Shown here one piece after another: positions 17,103 through 26,256 of a stretch of DNA of 64,000 nt; position 1 is the first letter of the stretch; every line of letters starts with the position of its first letter. Under the pieces are notes generated by a model. It was not told the DNA's origin. It ran no database searches and was given only the letters and a program-made list of their open reading frames with translations. Source of the DNA: Bacteroidales bacterium (lineage in GTDB: Bacteria; Bacteroidota; Bacteroidia; Bacteroidales; VadinHA17); contig JALHSP010000101.1 of the NCBI GenBank assembly GCA_022865305.1, positions 80,953 through 144,952 of the forward strand, read 5' to 3'. The position numbers were made by a program, and so were the translations under genes.

Positions 17103-18199
17103 AAACTCTGAAAATCAAAATAATAGATATTTATATAATAAGGAAGTTCCTCGGCACCTTCTTCTTCTGTCTCATCCTTATAGTGACAATTGCGGTAGTT
17201 TTCGACTTCGCTGAAAAAATAGATAACTTCATGGAGAAGGAAGCTCCCTGGAGGGCTGTTGTGTTCGATTATTATCTGAATTTTATCCCATATTTTGCCA
17301 CTTTGTTTGCACCCTTATTTGTATTTATTTCTGTGATTTTTTTTACATCACGCATGGCTGTCAATACGGAGATTATTGCTATCCTGAACAGCGGAATGAG
17401 TTTCAGGAGAATGATGTGGCCATATTTTTTGTCAGCATTAGTAATTGCTATATTCATCTTTTTACTGACCAACTTCGTAATTCCACATTCCAACATGAAA
17501 AAGATGGATTTTGAGGATAAGTATTACCGCTCTCAGAACAGGAGAACACCTGTCGAAAATATTCACAGACAGGTATCTAAGAATACTTTGGTCTATATAA
17601 AATCCTACAACCCAATATATATGAGGGGAAGTGATTTTACAATTGAGAAATTCGATGAAGACGGAAAAAAGCTCGTTTCGAAGTTGTCAGCTCAGACTGT
17701 TACCTGGGATACGGTCACCCACAAATGGGTAGCCAGAAACTATATCATAAGGCATATAAAAGGTAATGAGGAAGAATTAATCAAAGGATCAAGTATAGAT
17801 ACTGCTCTTACAATAAAACCAGAGGATTTATCAAGAGGGCCAAGTTATGTCAATACAATGACATACAGGGAACTGGAAGATTATATTAATCAGCTGCAAT
17901 TACAGGGATCTGAAGAGCTGAAGCTTTTTTTGATCGAGAAGTACAGGCGTTATGCCAATCCATTTACTGTTTTTATTCTGACTCTGATAGGCGTTTCCTT
18001 ATCCTCGAAGAAAATGAGGGGAGGGATAGGCATGAATATAGGGATAGGACTTGCACTAAGTTTTTCCTATATTCTTTTCATGCAATTTGCTTCTCAATTC
18101 TCATTAAAGGGAAACCTTAGTGCAATGCTGGCCATGTGGATACCCAACATCATTTATACAATTATTGCCCTGGTACTGTATAAATTGGCTCCAAAATAG
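17099..18199 (+). CDS. LptF/LptG-family permease (YjgP/YjgQ)
   Basis: The 366-residue inner membrane protein belongs to the permease pair that, with LptB, extracts lipopolysaccharide toward the periplasmic bridge. Helices lie at about residues 15-35, 55-80, 95-125 in the first half and about 285-365 in the second, separated by a periplasmic beta-jellyroll-like region (about 150-270). Typical are DIYIIRKFLGTFFFCL at the N-terminus and KKMRGGIGMNIGIGLALSF near the end. The ATG at 17099 fits translational coupling with tgt better than an in-frame ATG 39 nt upstream, which would lie inside tgt. Whether it is the F or G partner is unclear. Confidence 0.9.
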   Translation: MKTLKIKIIDIYIIRKFLGTFFFCLILIVTIAVVFDFAEKIDNFMEKEAPWRAVVFDYYLNFIPYFATLFAPLFVFISVIFFTSRMAVNTEIIAILNSGMSFRRMMWPYFLSALVIAIFIFLLTNFVIPHSNMKKMDFEDKYYRSQNRRTPVENIHRQVSKNTLVYIKSYNPIYMRGSDFTIEKFDEDGKKLVSKLSAQTVTWDTVTHKWVARNYIIRHIKGNEEELIKGSSIDTALTIKPEDLSRGPSYVNTMTYRELEDYINQLQLQGSEELKLFLIEKYRRYANPFTVFILTLIGVSLSSKKMRGGIGMNIGIGLALSFSYILFMQFASQFSLKGNLSAMLAMWIPNIIYTIIALVLYKLAPK

Positions 18200-18235
18200 T
18201 TTCTTTAAGTCCGATAATTTCCTTAAAATTGTATA

Positions 18236-18254
18236 CTTATTCCAAAAGAATAAG
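18236..18254. promoter_or_regulatory. 19-nt inverted repeat before the carboxylase gene
   Basis: CTTATTC (18236-18242), spacer CAAAA, GAATAAG (18248-18254) form a perfect 7-bp dyad, 25 nt upstream of the carboxylase ATG. It could be an operator or a weak mRNA hairpin. Confidence 0.4.
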
Positions 18255-18279
18255 CATGTAAATTCTTAAAAAACAATCT

Positions 18280-19824
18280 ATGCCACTTAATAAAAAGATT
18301 CGTGAGTTACAGGAAAAAAGAGAAAAGGTCCTTCTTGGAGGAGGAGAGCAGGCTATTGAGAAGCAGAAAGCTCTGGGTAAACGCACCGCTCGTGAGCGTA
18401 TAATGGCTTTACTTGATGAAGATTCATTCACCGAATATGACCTTTTTGTTGAACATGATGCCCGCGACTTTGACATGGATAAGAAATCCCTTCCCAGTGA
18501 TGGTGTTATTATTGGTTCGGGCACTATTTATGGTGCCCCGGTGGCTATTTTTGCACAGGATTTTACTGTTGCGGGAGGGTCGCTGGGATTGATGCATTCA
18601 AGAAAGATCACTAAAATTATGGATCATGCCCTGAAAATGAAAATGCCTCTCATTGGTATCAACGATTCCGGAGGAGCCAGAATACAGGAAGGAGTTAATT
18701 CACTGGCAGGGTATGGTGAAATATTCTTTCGGAATACCATTTCCAGCGGCGTTATTCCTCAACTCTCTGTAATACTTGGACCATGTGCAGGCGGAGCTGT
18801 TTATTCCCCAGCCCTGACCGACTTTGTTTTTGTTGTTGATAATATTTCGAAGATGTTCATTACTGGTCCCGAAGTAATAAAAACTGTTTTGGGTGAAGAG
18901 ATTTCAATGGAAGATCTGGGAGGAGCTAGGGTGCACAGCGAGATAACAGGCAATGCTCATTTTTTTGCAGCAAGTGAAGAGGAGTGTTTCGACCAGATTA
19001 AGAAATTAATAACCTTTATCCCATGGAATAACCAGCATAAGGCAAGGATGTTTGAACCTGGCGAACCCAATCCGGAATTAAATATTGAAAAAATCGTTCC
19101 CGATGATCCGACAATGCCATATGATGTAAAGGATGTCATACGGGCTGTAGTTGATAACTCAGATTTCTTTGAGATAATGGAGCATTATGCAAAAAACATT
19201 GTTATAGGATTTGGTCGTATGGGAGGACGAACGACTGGTTTTGTTGCCAATCAGCCACTCGAAATGGCCGGTGTGCTCGATGTCGACTCCGCTGACAAAG
19301 CTGCACGATTTATCCGTTATTGCGATGCTTTCAATATACCGATTATCACCTTTGTTGATGTTCCGGGATACCTGCCAGGAGTTGATCAGGAACATGCGGG
19401 AGTAATACGGCATGGTGCCAAATTGCTATATGCATATAGCGAAGCAACAGTGCCAAAAATTACGGTTATCATCCGGAAAGCTTATGGAGGAGGATATATC
19501 GCAATGAGTTCACGACATTTACGTGCGGATTTTGTATTCGCCTGGCCGGCAGCTGAGATTGCAGTGATGGGACCTGAGGGGGCTGCAAATATAATTTTCA
19601 GGAAAGAGATCATGTCTTCCGAGGATCCTGATTTCATGAGAAAACAAAAAGTTGAAGAATATAAGGCAAAATTCGCCAATCCTTATGTTGCTGCCTCCCG
19701 CGGCTACGTTGATGCAGTTATTGAGCCTGCTGAAACACGGAGATTCCTTTTGCACTCAATTTCTGTGTCAGAAAATAAAGAGATTCAGACACCTCATAAG
19801 AAACATGGAATCCCTCCGGTTTGA
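18280..19824 (+). CDS. Acyl-CoA carboxylase beta (carboxyltransferase) subunit
   Basis: The 514-residue carboxyltransferase transfers CO2 from carboxybiotin to an acyl-CoA, or the reverse; propionyl-CoA/methylmalonyl-CoA is the likeliest pair. Both crotonase-like halves are present, with the oxyanion-type glycine motifs MPLIGINDSGGARIQEG (N half) and GPCAGGAVYSPALTDF, then PIITFVDVPGYLPG and IIRKAYGGGYIAMSS (C half). The biotin carrier gene follows 33 nt downstream. No biotin carboxylase (accC) and no oxaloacetate-decarboxylase-type membrane subunits follow, so these must be encoded elsewhere. Propionyl-CoA carboxylase and methylmalonyl-CoA decarboxylase alpha cannot be told apart here; meaB at 39575 supports methylmalonyl-CoA chemistry in this organism. 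Confidence 0.93.
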   Translation: MPLNKKIRELQEKREKVLLGGGEQAIEKQKALGKRTARERIMALLDEDSFTEYDLFVEHDARDFDMDKKSLPSDGVIIGSGTIYGAPVAIFAQDFTVAGGSLGLMHSRKITKIMDHALKMKMPLIGINDSGGARIQEGVNSLAGYGEIFFRNTISSGVIPQLSVILGPCAGGAVYSPALTDFVFVVDNISKMFITGPEVIKTVLGEEISMEDLGGARVHSEITGNAHFFAASEEECFDQIKKLITFIPWNNQHKARMFEPGEPNPELNIEKIVPDDPTMPYDVKDVIRAVVDNSDFFEIMEHYAKNIVIGFGRMGGRTTGFVANQPLEMAGVLDVDSADKAARFIRYCDAFNIPIITFVDVPGYLPGVDQEHAGVIRHGAKLLYAYSEATVPKITVIIRKAYGGGYIAMSSRHLRADFVFAWPAAEIAVMGPEGAANIIFRKEIMSSEDPDFMRKQKVEEYKAKFANPYVAASRGYVDAVIEPAETRRFLLHSISVSENKEIQTPHKKHGIPPV

Positions 19825-19857
19825 TATTCAGATTAACAAAACTTAATTTAATTATTC

Positions 19858-20175
19858 ATGAAAGAATATGAGAATCTGGGGGTCCTGAATATTGACGCCA
19901 GCTTATATAAAACTAAGATAAGCAAGAAATTTGAATCCAGAAAACCTTACAAAGCAGCTGATAAAAGGTTGATTCTGAGCTATATTCCCGGCACAGTTCT
20001 CGATATCCTGGTAAGGGAGGGGCAGGAAGTAAAAAATGGCGATGAACTTATGATCCTTGATGCCATGAAGATGCAGAATAAGTTGAAAAGCGTAACAAAT
20101 GGCAGAATCAAAAAGATACCTGTGAAAAAGGGAGACAGGGTTGCAAAAGGAACAGTGTTGCTTGAATTGGAATGA
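19858..20175 (+). CDS. Biotin carboxyl carrier protein
   Basis: This 105-residue protein ends with a biotinyl domain (about residues 35-105): the acceptor lysine lies in LDAMKMQN, preceded by GTVLDILVREGQEVKNGD and followed by GRIKKIPVKKGDRVAKG. The N-terminal 30 residues are a short linker rather than an alanine/proline-rich hinge. It carries carboxybiotin between the biotin carboxylase (not in the window) and the upstream carboxyltransferase. The repeat at 20176 starts directly after its stop codon. Confidence 0.9.
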   Translation: MKEYENLGVLNIDASLYKTKISKKFESRKPYKAADKRLILSYIPGTVLDILVREGQEVKNGDELMILDAMKMQNKLKSVTNGRIKKIPVKKGDRVAKGTVLLELE

Positions 20176-20262
20176 CCTCACCCCAACCCCTCTTCTGAAG
20201 GAGAGGGATTAATATATTAAATATCTGCAGTTTCCCCCCTTCTTTCAGGAGAAGGGGGAAGA
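20176..20262. repeat. Paired C/G-run palindromes between convergent genes
   Basis: Two hairpins, one around 20187-20207 (CCCCTCTTCTGAAGGAGAGG) and one around 20234-20257 (CCCCTTCT with AGAAGGGG), are separated by an A/T-rich stretch. The element fills the gap between the biotin carrier and ispE. Confidence 0.7.
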
Positions 20263-20297
20263 GGGAAAAAATCAGATGGAGAGATAAGTTTATAATG

Positions 20298-21116
20298 CTA
20301 TAACCACCCTTCATATATTACAAAATCTTTAATATGCTCCGGAATTTTAGGTATTTCATAATATATTCCGTAAACAGTAGATCCGCTTCCTGACATCGAG
20401 CTAAATAAAGCGCCGGAATTATATAAAGCAATTTTCAGGGTTCCGATCTGCGGGTATACTTTAAAGACATAATCTTCAAAATCATTTACTATTAAATCTT
20501 TCCATTCAGCGGCAGGATAATTTATCAACTCTTTCAGGCTGATCTCAGGCTTAACCGGATTACAATTATGATATGCCACCCTGGTACTTATGCTTATCCG
20601 AGGATTTACGAGTACTATGTAATAACCATCAAGAACAGCTTCTATAGGGTATAAAACTTCGCCACGTCCGGTGGCATATGAGGGAAGTGATTCAATAAAA
20701 AACGGGCAATCACTTCCAAGTTCAAGTGCAATGGCTTTTATCTCATTTTCATTGACTGAAAGACCGAAACACTTATTTATTGCTCTCAACATACCTGCCG
20801 CATCTGATGATCCTCCACCCAGTCCGGCACCTATTGGAATCGCTTTGTGCAAATGGATTTTAAGGAAGGGGAAAGCATATTTCTCCCTTAGTGTTATGGC
20901 AGCATTTATTACCAGATTCTTTCCGGATCTTATACCGGTATTGAGGCCAGTGACAACAAGGTTGTCTTCATTAACCTTTTCTGAAGAGACTACAAACTCC
21001 AGAGCATCGCTTAATCCCACCGGATAAAAGATAGTTTCAATGTCATGAAAGCCATCAATCCGTTTCCCGGTTACCCGTAATCCCAGGTTAATTTTAGCTT
21101 TTGGGAAAGTAATCAT
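20298..21116 (-). CDS. ispE: 4-diphosphocytidyl-2-C-methyl-D-erythritol kinase
   Basis: The 272-residue GHMP kinase phosphorylates CDP-methylerythritol in the non-mevalonate isoprenoid pathway. Visible are the substrate loop FPKAKINLGLRVTGKRIDGFH at the start, the ATP-binding motif PIGAGLGGGSSDAAGML near residues 90-106 and the C-terminal GALFSSMSGSGSTVYGIY. Length and motifs are normal. It is a single gene convergent with the carboxylase operon and divergent from dnaB. Confidence 0.94.
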   Translation of the reverse strand: MITFPKAKINLGLRVTGKRIDGFHDIETIFYPVGLSDALEFVVSSEKVNEDNLVVTGLNTGIRSGKNLVINAAITLREKYAFPFLKIHLHKAIPIGAGLGGGSSDAAGMLRAINKCFGLSVNENEIKAIALELGSDCPFFIESLPSYATGRGEVLYPIEAVLDGYYIVLVNPRISISTRVAYHNCNPVKPEISLKELINYPAAEWKDLIVNDFEDYVFKVYPQIGTLKIALYNSGALFSSMSGSGSTVYGIYYEIPKIPEHIKDFVIYEGWL

Positions 21117-21232
21117 CTTCCATTATTTGATGTAAAAATACCATATGGTTTTGAATTTACAGTTAATAGCCTGTTTTTTCGCTTTTCAACAAGTTTTTAA
21201 CATAAGCCTGTTTGTAATAATAACCAATCCAA

Positions 21233-21265
21233 TTTGCTTATTAAGCATGGTAATTCATACCTTTG
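21233..21265 (+). promoter_or_regulatory. Promoter of dnaB
   Basis: TTTG at 21233-21236 and TACCTTTG at 21258-21265 are separated by 21 nt, close to the Bacteroidetes -33/-7 promoter layout, with the start codon 61 nt further on. It is the best complete promoter match I noted in the window. Confidence 0.65.
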
Positions 21266-21326
21266 AAAACACCCTGTAAAAAAATATTTATCTTCTAAAT
21301 ATCTATAGATCAGCAGTATAGCATTA

Positions 21327-22847
21327 ATGGCAAAATTAACTACCAGCAGAAAGTCAACTATTATAACTTTACCTGATTTTGGTAAAGTACCTCCGCAGGC
21401 AATCGATATGGAAGAGGCTGTGCTTGGTGCAATAATGCTCGAAAAAGAGGCTGTGATTACAATTCTTGATATTCTTAAACCTGAAAGTTTTTATAAAGAG
21501 GCACACACAAAAATCTTCAAGGCTATTTCTGATCTTTCTTTGAGGGAGTATCCTGTTGACCTGTACACTGTCACAGAGGAACTCAAGGCACATAACGAAC
21601 TGGATAGCATAGGTGGTCCGGTATATCTTACACAGCTTACTTCAAAGGTTGTTTCTGCTGCTAATGTTGACTATCATGCAAGGATTGTGGCACAGAAGTA
21701 TATTCAGCGTGAGCTTATCAGAGTATCCACCGAAATACAGACCAGATCTTTTGACGATACGTATGATGTAACAGAGCTCCTTGATTTTTCCGAGAATGCA
21801 CTGTTCCAGATCGCTGAAGGAAATATCAAACGGGAAGTATCCCCGATCAATATGGTAATTAAGGAAGCCATAAAGGAAATTGAGGAGGCCGGGAAAAGAG
21901 AGGATGCTCTTGTCGGTATACCATCAGGTTTTACAAAACTCGATCGTCTTACCTCAGGATGGCAGAAATCGGAACTGATAATTATTGCCGCCCGTCCATC
22001 AATGGGTAAAACAGCTTTAGCACTTTCCATGGCAAGAAATATGTCTATTGATCATGGTAAAAAGGTCGCGATATTCTCATGTGAAATGTCCTCTATTCAG
22101 CTGGTTAACAGGCTGATCATTGCTGAAACAGATATTCCGGGAGATAAAATCAGGAATGGCCGGCTTAACGAGGAGGAATGGAAACAGCTCGATACAAGGA
22201 TTAAGAAATTAGTGCAGGCTTCGATCTTTATTGATGATACCCCGGCAATCTCAATATTTGAATTAAGAGCCAAGTGCCGCCGGCTTATGGCACAACACAA
22301 ACTCGATATTGTTATTGTTGACTATCTTCAGCTTATGTCCGGTCCCGAAAATGCCGGCAGCCGTGAGCAGGAAGTAAGCAATATATCACGGTCGCTTAAG
22401 AGCATTGCGAAAGAACTGAATGTACCTATCATTGCCCTTTCACAGCTTAACCGGTCAGTAGAAATGAGAGGAGGTTCAAAGCGACCGCTGCTTTCAGATC
22501 TTCGCGAGTCTGGTGCTATTGAGCAGGATGCAGACATGGTTGTCTTTATTCACCGTCAGGATAAATTCGGAATCCAAACATTTGATGATGGATCTTCTAC
22601 AAAAGGCATTGCAGAAATCATCCTTGCAAAGAATCGTAACGGCCCGGTTGATGATGTCAAACTGAGGTTCCGGGAGGAGAGAGCACAATTTGTAGATATT
22701 GATGAATTTGATATTGAATCTATCCCTGAATCCACCGGGACGCAAAGTATTACGTTAGGATCAAAGATGAATCACGATCGTCTCAGAAGCCTGGGCGGGG
22801 AATTCGAGCAGGAGCCAGGTAATCAGGATGAGCCTCCGTTTGCATGA
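21327..22847 (+). CDS. dnaB: Replicative DNA helicase
   Basis: The 506-residue hexameric helicase unwinds DNA at the replication fork. The N-terminal domain (about 17-120: PPQAIDMEEAVLGAIMLEK) is joined to the RecA-like domain starting near 180. Walker A is ARPSMGKTALALSMARN near residue 225, Walker B is IVIVDYLQLMSG, and the H4 and arginine-finger region includes SDLRESGAIEQDADMV and ILAKNRNGPV. No intein is present. A longer acidic C-terminal tail follows the core. It does not sit next to rplI as in some bacteria. Confidence 0.96.
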   Translation: MAKLTTSRKSTIITLPDFGKVPPQAIDMEEAVLGAIMLEKEAVITILDILKPESFYKEAHTKIFKAISDLSLREYPVDLYTVTEELKAHNELDSIGGPVYLTQLTSKVVSAANVDYHARIVAQKYIQRELIRVSTEIQTRSFDDTYDVTELLDFSENALFQIAEGNIKREVSPINMVIKEAIKEIEEAGKREDALVGIPSGFTKLDRLTSGWQKSELIIIAARPSMGKTALALSMARNMSIDHGKKVAIFSCEMSSIQLVNRLIIAETDIPGDKIRNGRLNEEEWKQLDTRIKKLVQASIFIDDTPAISIFELRAKCRRLMAQHKLDIVIVDYLQLMSGPENAGSREQEVSNISRSLKSIAKELNVPIIALSQLNRSVEMRGGSKRPLLSDLRESGAIEQDADMVVFIHRQDKFGIQTFDDGSSTKGIAEIILAKNRNGPVDDVKLRFREERAQFVDIDEFDIESIPESTGTQSITLGSKMNHDRLRSLGGEFEQEPGNQDEPPFA

Positions 22848-25568
22848 TCAATTGAATCTAAGTATAATCTTTGCACCGACACTCTTATACTTCAGATCTT
22901 CAAATCCTGCATAGACACCAATCTCGCCAAAAAGCAGGAATTCACTGATGCTATAACCTATTTCGGTATAATGACTGTGGTTTCGGGAGCCAAGCCATGC
23001 CAAACTGAGGTTTTCCCTCATCAGTGTTTTGCTCAATACCGGCAGAAGCTTCAGAAGAAGATATGGTGTAGTATATTTAATATGGGCTTCGCCAAAGAAT
23101 TCCGGTGTGCTTAAGCTATAGTAGGCAGGCATCATAAATGCATCCTGGTAATCATCGAGCAGCAAAAACAGAGGCTGTGGATTGAAGTGAAAAAAGTCAT
23201 AGAATGTAAAATCCCTGCTACCAAGATATCCTCCGGTCCTGATCATATACCTGAATTCGCTAAAAGCTCCAATAGTGTGCTGCTTATATACCTGGAATAA
23301 CATCATATCAAAATGTTTGTATCTGTCAGTAGTTTCATAAGCTTCATTTATAACGTGTTTCCAGATAATATTAAATGTAGGCCAATCTGACCCTCTTCGT
23401 GCTTTATTGCCGTTATAAATACTATATTTTTGCCTTGGAGTATATGTAACATTTGTTACAAAATTGGCATGTCTCTGATCTCGTAAAGAATAATGAGGAT
23501 CTGCTCCTGCTGCCAGATAATCATTATCAGGTATATTATCCGAATATATTTTAGATGATTTAATTACAGAATAATCAGTTGTATTATCAAGAACTCTCCG
23601 GTCCTCAAAACCTGTGCTTATTTCAAGATTCAGCCCGTTTACAATCTCACTCCGGTACCCAAGAGTAAAGTACCTGGTTTCATACAGTTTGAGATAATTA
23701 TCTCTCAGGAATAGGCTTGAAACCGTATTTAATAATGTATTGATACTTCCTCCGCTACTGATATCTTTACTTGTAATTCCGGTCCTGAAGAAGACCTGCC
23801 GGTTTTTCATCCTGTCAAAGCCAAAATTGCCGTTTATCCTCCACATAAGCTTTTCCCTGCTGAAAGCCCACCGGACTTCAGGATAAATTGAAAAGGAGTT
23901 ACGGTTCTTCCATGTCTTTGAGAACCGGAAGTCAGTTCCAATAATAAATCCGTCAACAGTATTAAAGCTGAATTTATCAAGATTAAGAAAACCTCCGAAT
24001 GTGAAACTGTTGCCGGTCGTGTCAGACCAGGTATGACCTGAACTTAAATTCTTTAGCGAGTTAAGGAATTTATTCTTTTTCTGTTTTTCTCCCTGAGGTA
24101 TTGTGTCTGACTGTAATTTCTGCAGAGATGATACTTTTTGTAAACTATCAAATATGGTGACACTCTTCATCTCGATGTCCGACAAGGGAATAGGTCTTAT
24201 CTCTGCCCAGTATGCACTGTCTTTTTTGTTTGCATCCTTTTCAACAATCTGAGTCGTTTTATCTATGATCTTAAGATTTTTCCTTGTACTGTCCGGCACG
24301 GTTTTAACCGATTCTTTATCCATCAGCCGTGATAACTTAACCATATCCCGGTTTGATAATTTATCCTTTTCAAGGATTTTTTCAATTTCTTGCTGGTTCC
24401 TGGTAACAATTGTATCTTGCCGGCTCCAGTCTGAAACCGGTCTTCCGAAATAGTTAGTTGTTATTGATTCAGGTTTTTTAAGAGCAAGATTCGGCTTTAC
24501 GTCAAGGTATTTAACAGAACTTCCGTATTCCGCATCCGCTTTCAGTCCGATAATTCCGATATTAAATTCAAATTTATGACTTACCGGCATCCATATCTCA
24601 TCCTGAACCGGTATGTATAATTGCTGAATTCTTATCTTACCTGCAATATTATCGTTGGTCAGATCAACACTGTGAAGGCACCACAGATCTTCAATAATAT
24701 AGATTGTCCCCTCAAAAAGCTGCTGGCTTTTCCTTTTTGGGATGACTTCAATCTTATTTATGACGTTGTTGCCCTGGAGTGAAGCACCCATATATTTGAA
24801 ATGGTAATGAGAAAATGCCTGGGGAGAAAGAGGTGAAATGGCTAAGTCAGCAAGTACAGGCTGGTAAAAGCTTGCCTGGATGAAGTCCATCGGAGAAATA
24901 TCATTTCCCTGGTCCGGGAAAGTACTGTTTATTGAAATTACCTTCTGAAAATATTTATCAGGGGCTGTAAATTCAATCTCATTAAAGGATTCCATAAAGA
25001 AAGAATCGCCCTCTTTAATGTTGGTTGTACTTATTGTTGAACCTGACTCGTTTGAGGTCTCAAACTTCATCGATTTCTGCAAGAGTCTGGGAATTCTGTT
25101 GAACAGGAGGTTCCCTTTAAGATAAACATTTGCTTTATAGTAACTGACATTATTCAGATAATAAGGTGCAAGACCAATCGCCTTTCTCATGATAATAATT
25201 GCAGGATCCTCACCTGTTGCAGAGATCCTTACTTCCGGGATCTCGTAAAGCTGAACCGGTAAAATGGCATCTTTTAAAATAGTCTGATCTGTAAGTATGA
25301 TATTTAAAAACACCGGAGAGAACCCAAGACTCTGATAAGTGACGAGATATTTTCCAGCAGGGAGTTTTATCTCGTAATCTCCTTTAGTATTGGCAGTTGT
25401 TCCCTGTTTAAGCTCCTGTATATATACAGTTGCATACTGGATAGGATCTCCTGATTCGCTGGTTATCTTGCCTTTAAGTATTTGAGATTCTGCTAAGTAT
25501 GAAGTAAACATGAATAAAATGAAAAGCAGAATTAAATGCTTTATATCAGATAAAGATTTCGGAGTCAT
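22848..25568 (-). CDS. Outer membrane DUF5686 protein with carboxypeptidase-like regulatory domain
   Basis: The protein has about 906 residues when started at the ATG at 25568, which gives a proper signal peptide ending LAESQ; the in-frame start 33 nt upstream overlaps rsmI. A CarboxypepD_reg-like beta-sandwich follows (KGKITSESGDPIQYATVYI), then the DUF5686 region, and a C-terminal half of alternating strands ending SVGAKIILRFN, as in an outer membrane barrel with a terminal aromatic/basic pattern. Such proteins are common in Bacteroidetes and resemble the N-terminal part of TonB-dependent receptors without a plug. No function is known. It lies 13 nt after rsmI. Confidence 0.85.
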   Translation of the reverse strand: MTPKSLSDIKHLILLFILFMFTSYLAESQILKGKITSESGDPIQYATVYIQELKQGTTANTKGDYEIKLPAGKYLVTYQSLGFSPVFLNIILTDQTILKDAILPVQLYEIPEVRISATGEDPAIIIMRKAIGLAPYYLNNVSYYKANVYLKGNLLFNRIPRLLQKSMKFETSNESGSTISTTNIKEGDSFFMESFNEIEFTAPDKYFQKVISINSTFPDQGNDISPMDFIQASFYQPVLADLAISPLSPQAFSHYHFKYMGASLQGNNVINKIEVIPKRKSQQLFEGTIYIIEDLWCLHSVDLTNDNIAGKIRIQQLYIPVQDEIWMPVSHKFEFNIGIIGLKADAEYGSSVKYLDVKPNLALKKPESITTNYFGRPVSDWSRQDTIVTRNQQEIEKILEKDKLSNRDMVKLSRLMDKESVKTVPDSTRKNLKIIDKTTQIVEKDANKKDSAYWAEIRPIPLSDIEMKSVTIFDSLQKVSSLQKLQSDTIPQGEKQKKNKFLNSLKNLSSGHTWSDTTGNSFTFGGFLNLDKFSFNTVDGFIIGTDFRFSKTWKNRNSFSIYPEVRWAFSREKLMWRINGNFGFDRMKNRQVFFRTGITSKDISSGGSINTLLNTVSSLFLRDNYLKLYETRYFTLGYRSEIVNGLNLEISTGFEDRRVLDNTTDYSVIKSSKIYSDNIPDNDYLAAGADPHYSLRDQRHANFVTNVTYTPRQKYSIYNGNKARRGSDWPTFNIIWKHVINEAYETTDRYKHFDMMLFQVYKQHTIGAFSEFRYMIRTGGYLGSRDFTFYDFFHFNPQPLFLLLDDYQDAFMMPAYYSLSTPEFFGEAHIKYTTPYLLLKLLPVLSKTLMRENLSLAWLGSRNHSHYTEIGYSISEFLLFGEIGVYAGFEDLKYKSVGAKIILRFN

Positions 25569-25581
25569 GAAAATATACAAT

Positions 25582-26256
25582 TTATTCTCTTTTTCCGGCA
25601 ATAATAATAACTATCTCTCCTTTCGGGGGGGTATTTCTGAAATGATTAGCAAGAAATGACAGAGAGCCTCTTAAATTTTCCTCGAACACCTTGCTTATTT
25701 CTCTTGAAACACATGCATCTCTTTCTGATCCGAAATGAGCGGACATTTGATCAAGAGTTTTAACAAGCCGGTATGGTGATTCATAAAAGACCATAGTTCT
25801 CTTCTCATCCTGCAGACCTGTTAATTTTTTATTTCTGCCTTTTTTCGGCGGAAGGAAGCCTTCAAAACAAAATCTGTCGCAGGGGAGACCTGAATTTACA
25901 AGAGCAGGTATCAGTGCTGTAGGACCAGGAAGTGTCTCGACAGGAATACCCTTTTCAATACATTTCCTGACAAGTAAAAATCCTGGGTCTGAAATTCCCG
26001 GTGTTCCGGCATCAGAGATAAGCGCTATAGTTTTACCTGATAAAATCTTTGTGCAGACCGACTCTATGCTTTTATGCTCGTTAAACATATGATGAGACTG
26101 AAGGGGCGATTTAATTTTGTAATGTTTAAGAAGTTTCAACGCCTGCCGGGTATCTTCAGCCAGAATAAGATCAACGCTTCCAAGAACTTCAACAGCCCTG
26201 CATGTAATATCTTTGAGATTGCCGATTGGAGTAGGGACAAGAAATAGTTTACTCAT
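25582..26256 (-). CDS. rsmI: 16S rRNA (cytidine-2'-O)-methyltransferase RsmI
   Basis: The 224-residue tetrapyrrole-methylase-fold enzyme methylates C1402 of 16S rRNA. Motifs are LFLVPTPIGNLKDITCRA at the start, LILAEDTRQALKLLKHY, ALISDAGTPGISDPGFLLV and ETLPGPTALIPALVNSGL. The C-terminal end GEIVIIIAGK is intact, with the short form lacking the extra C-terminal domain. The start overlaps the upstream unknown gene by 8 bp. Confidence 0.95.
   Translation of the reverse strand: MSKLFLVPTPIGNLKDITCRAVEVLGSVDLILAEDTRQALKLLKHYKIKSPLQSHHMFNEHKSIESVCTKILSGKTIALISDAGTPGISDPGFLLVRKCIEKGIPVETLPGPTALIPALVNSGLPCDRFCFEGFLPPKKGRNKKLTGLQDEKRTMVFYESPYRLVKTLDQMSAHFGSERDACVSREISKVFEENLRGSLSFLANHFRNTPPKGEIVIIIAGKRE

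Noticed and set aside
21327..22847. Intein or split in dnaB
   Set aside because: The helicase domain is continuous, with Walker A and the H4 region at normal spacing.
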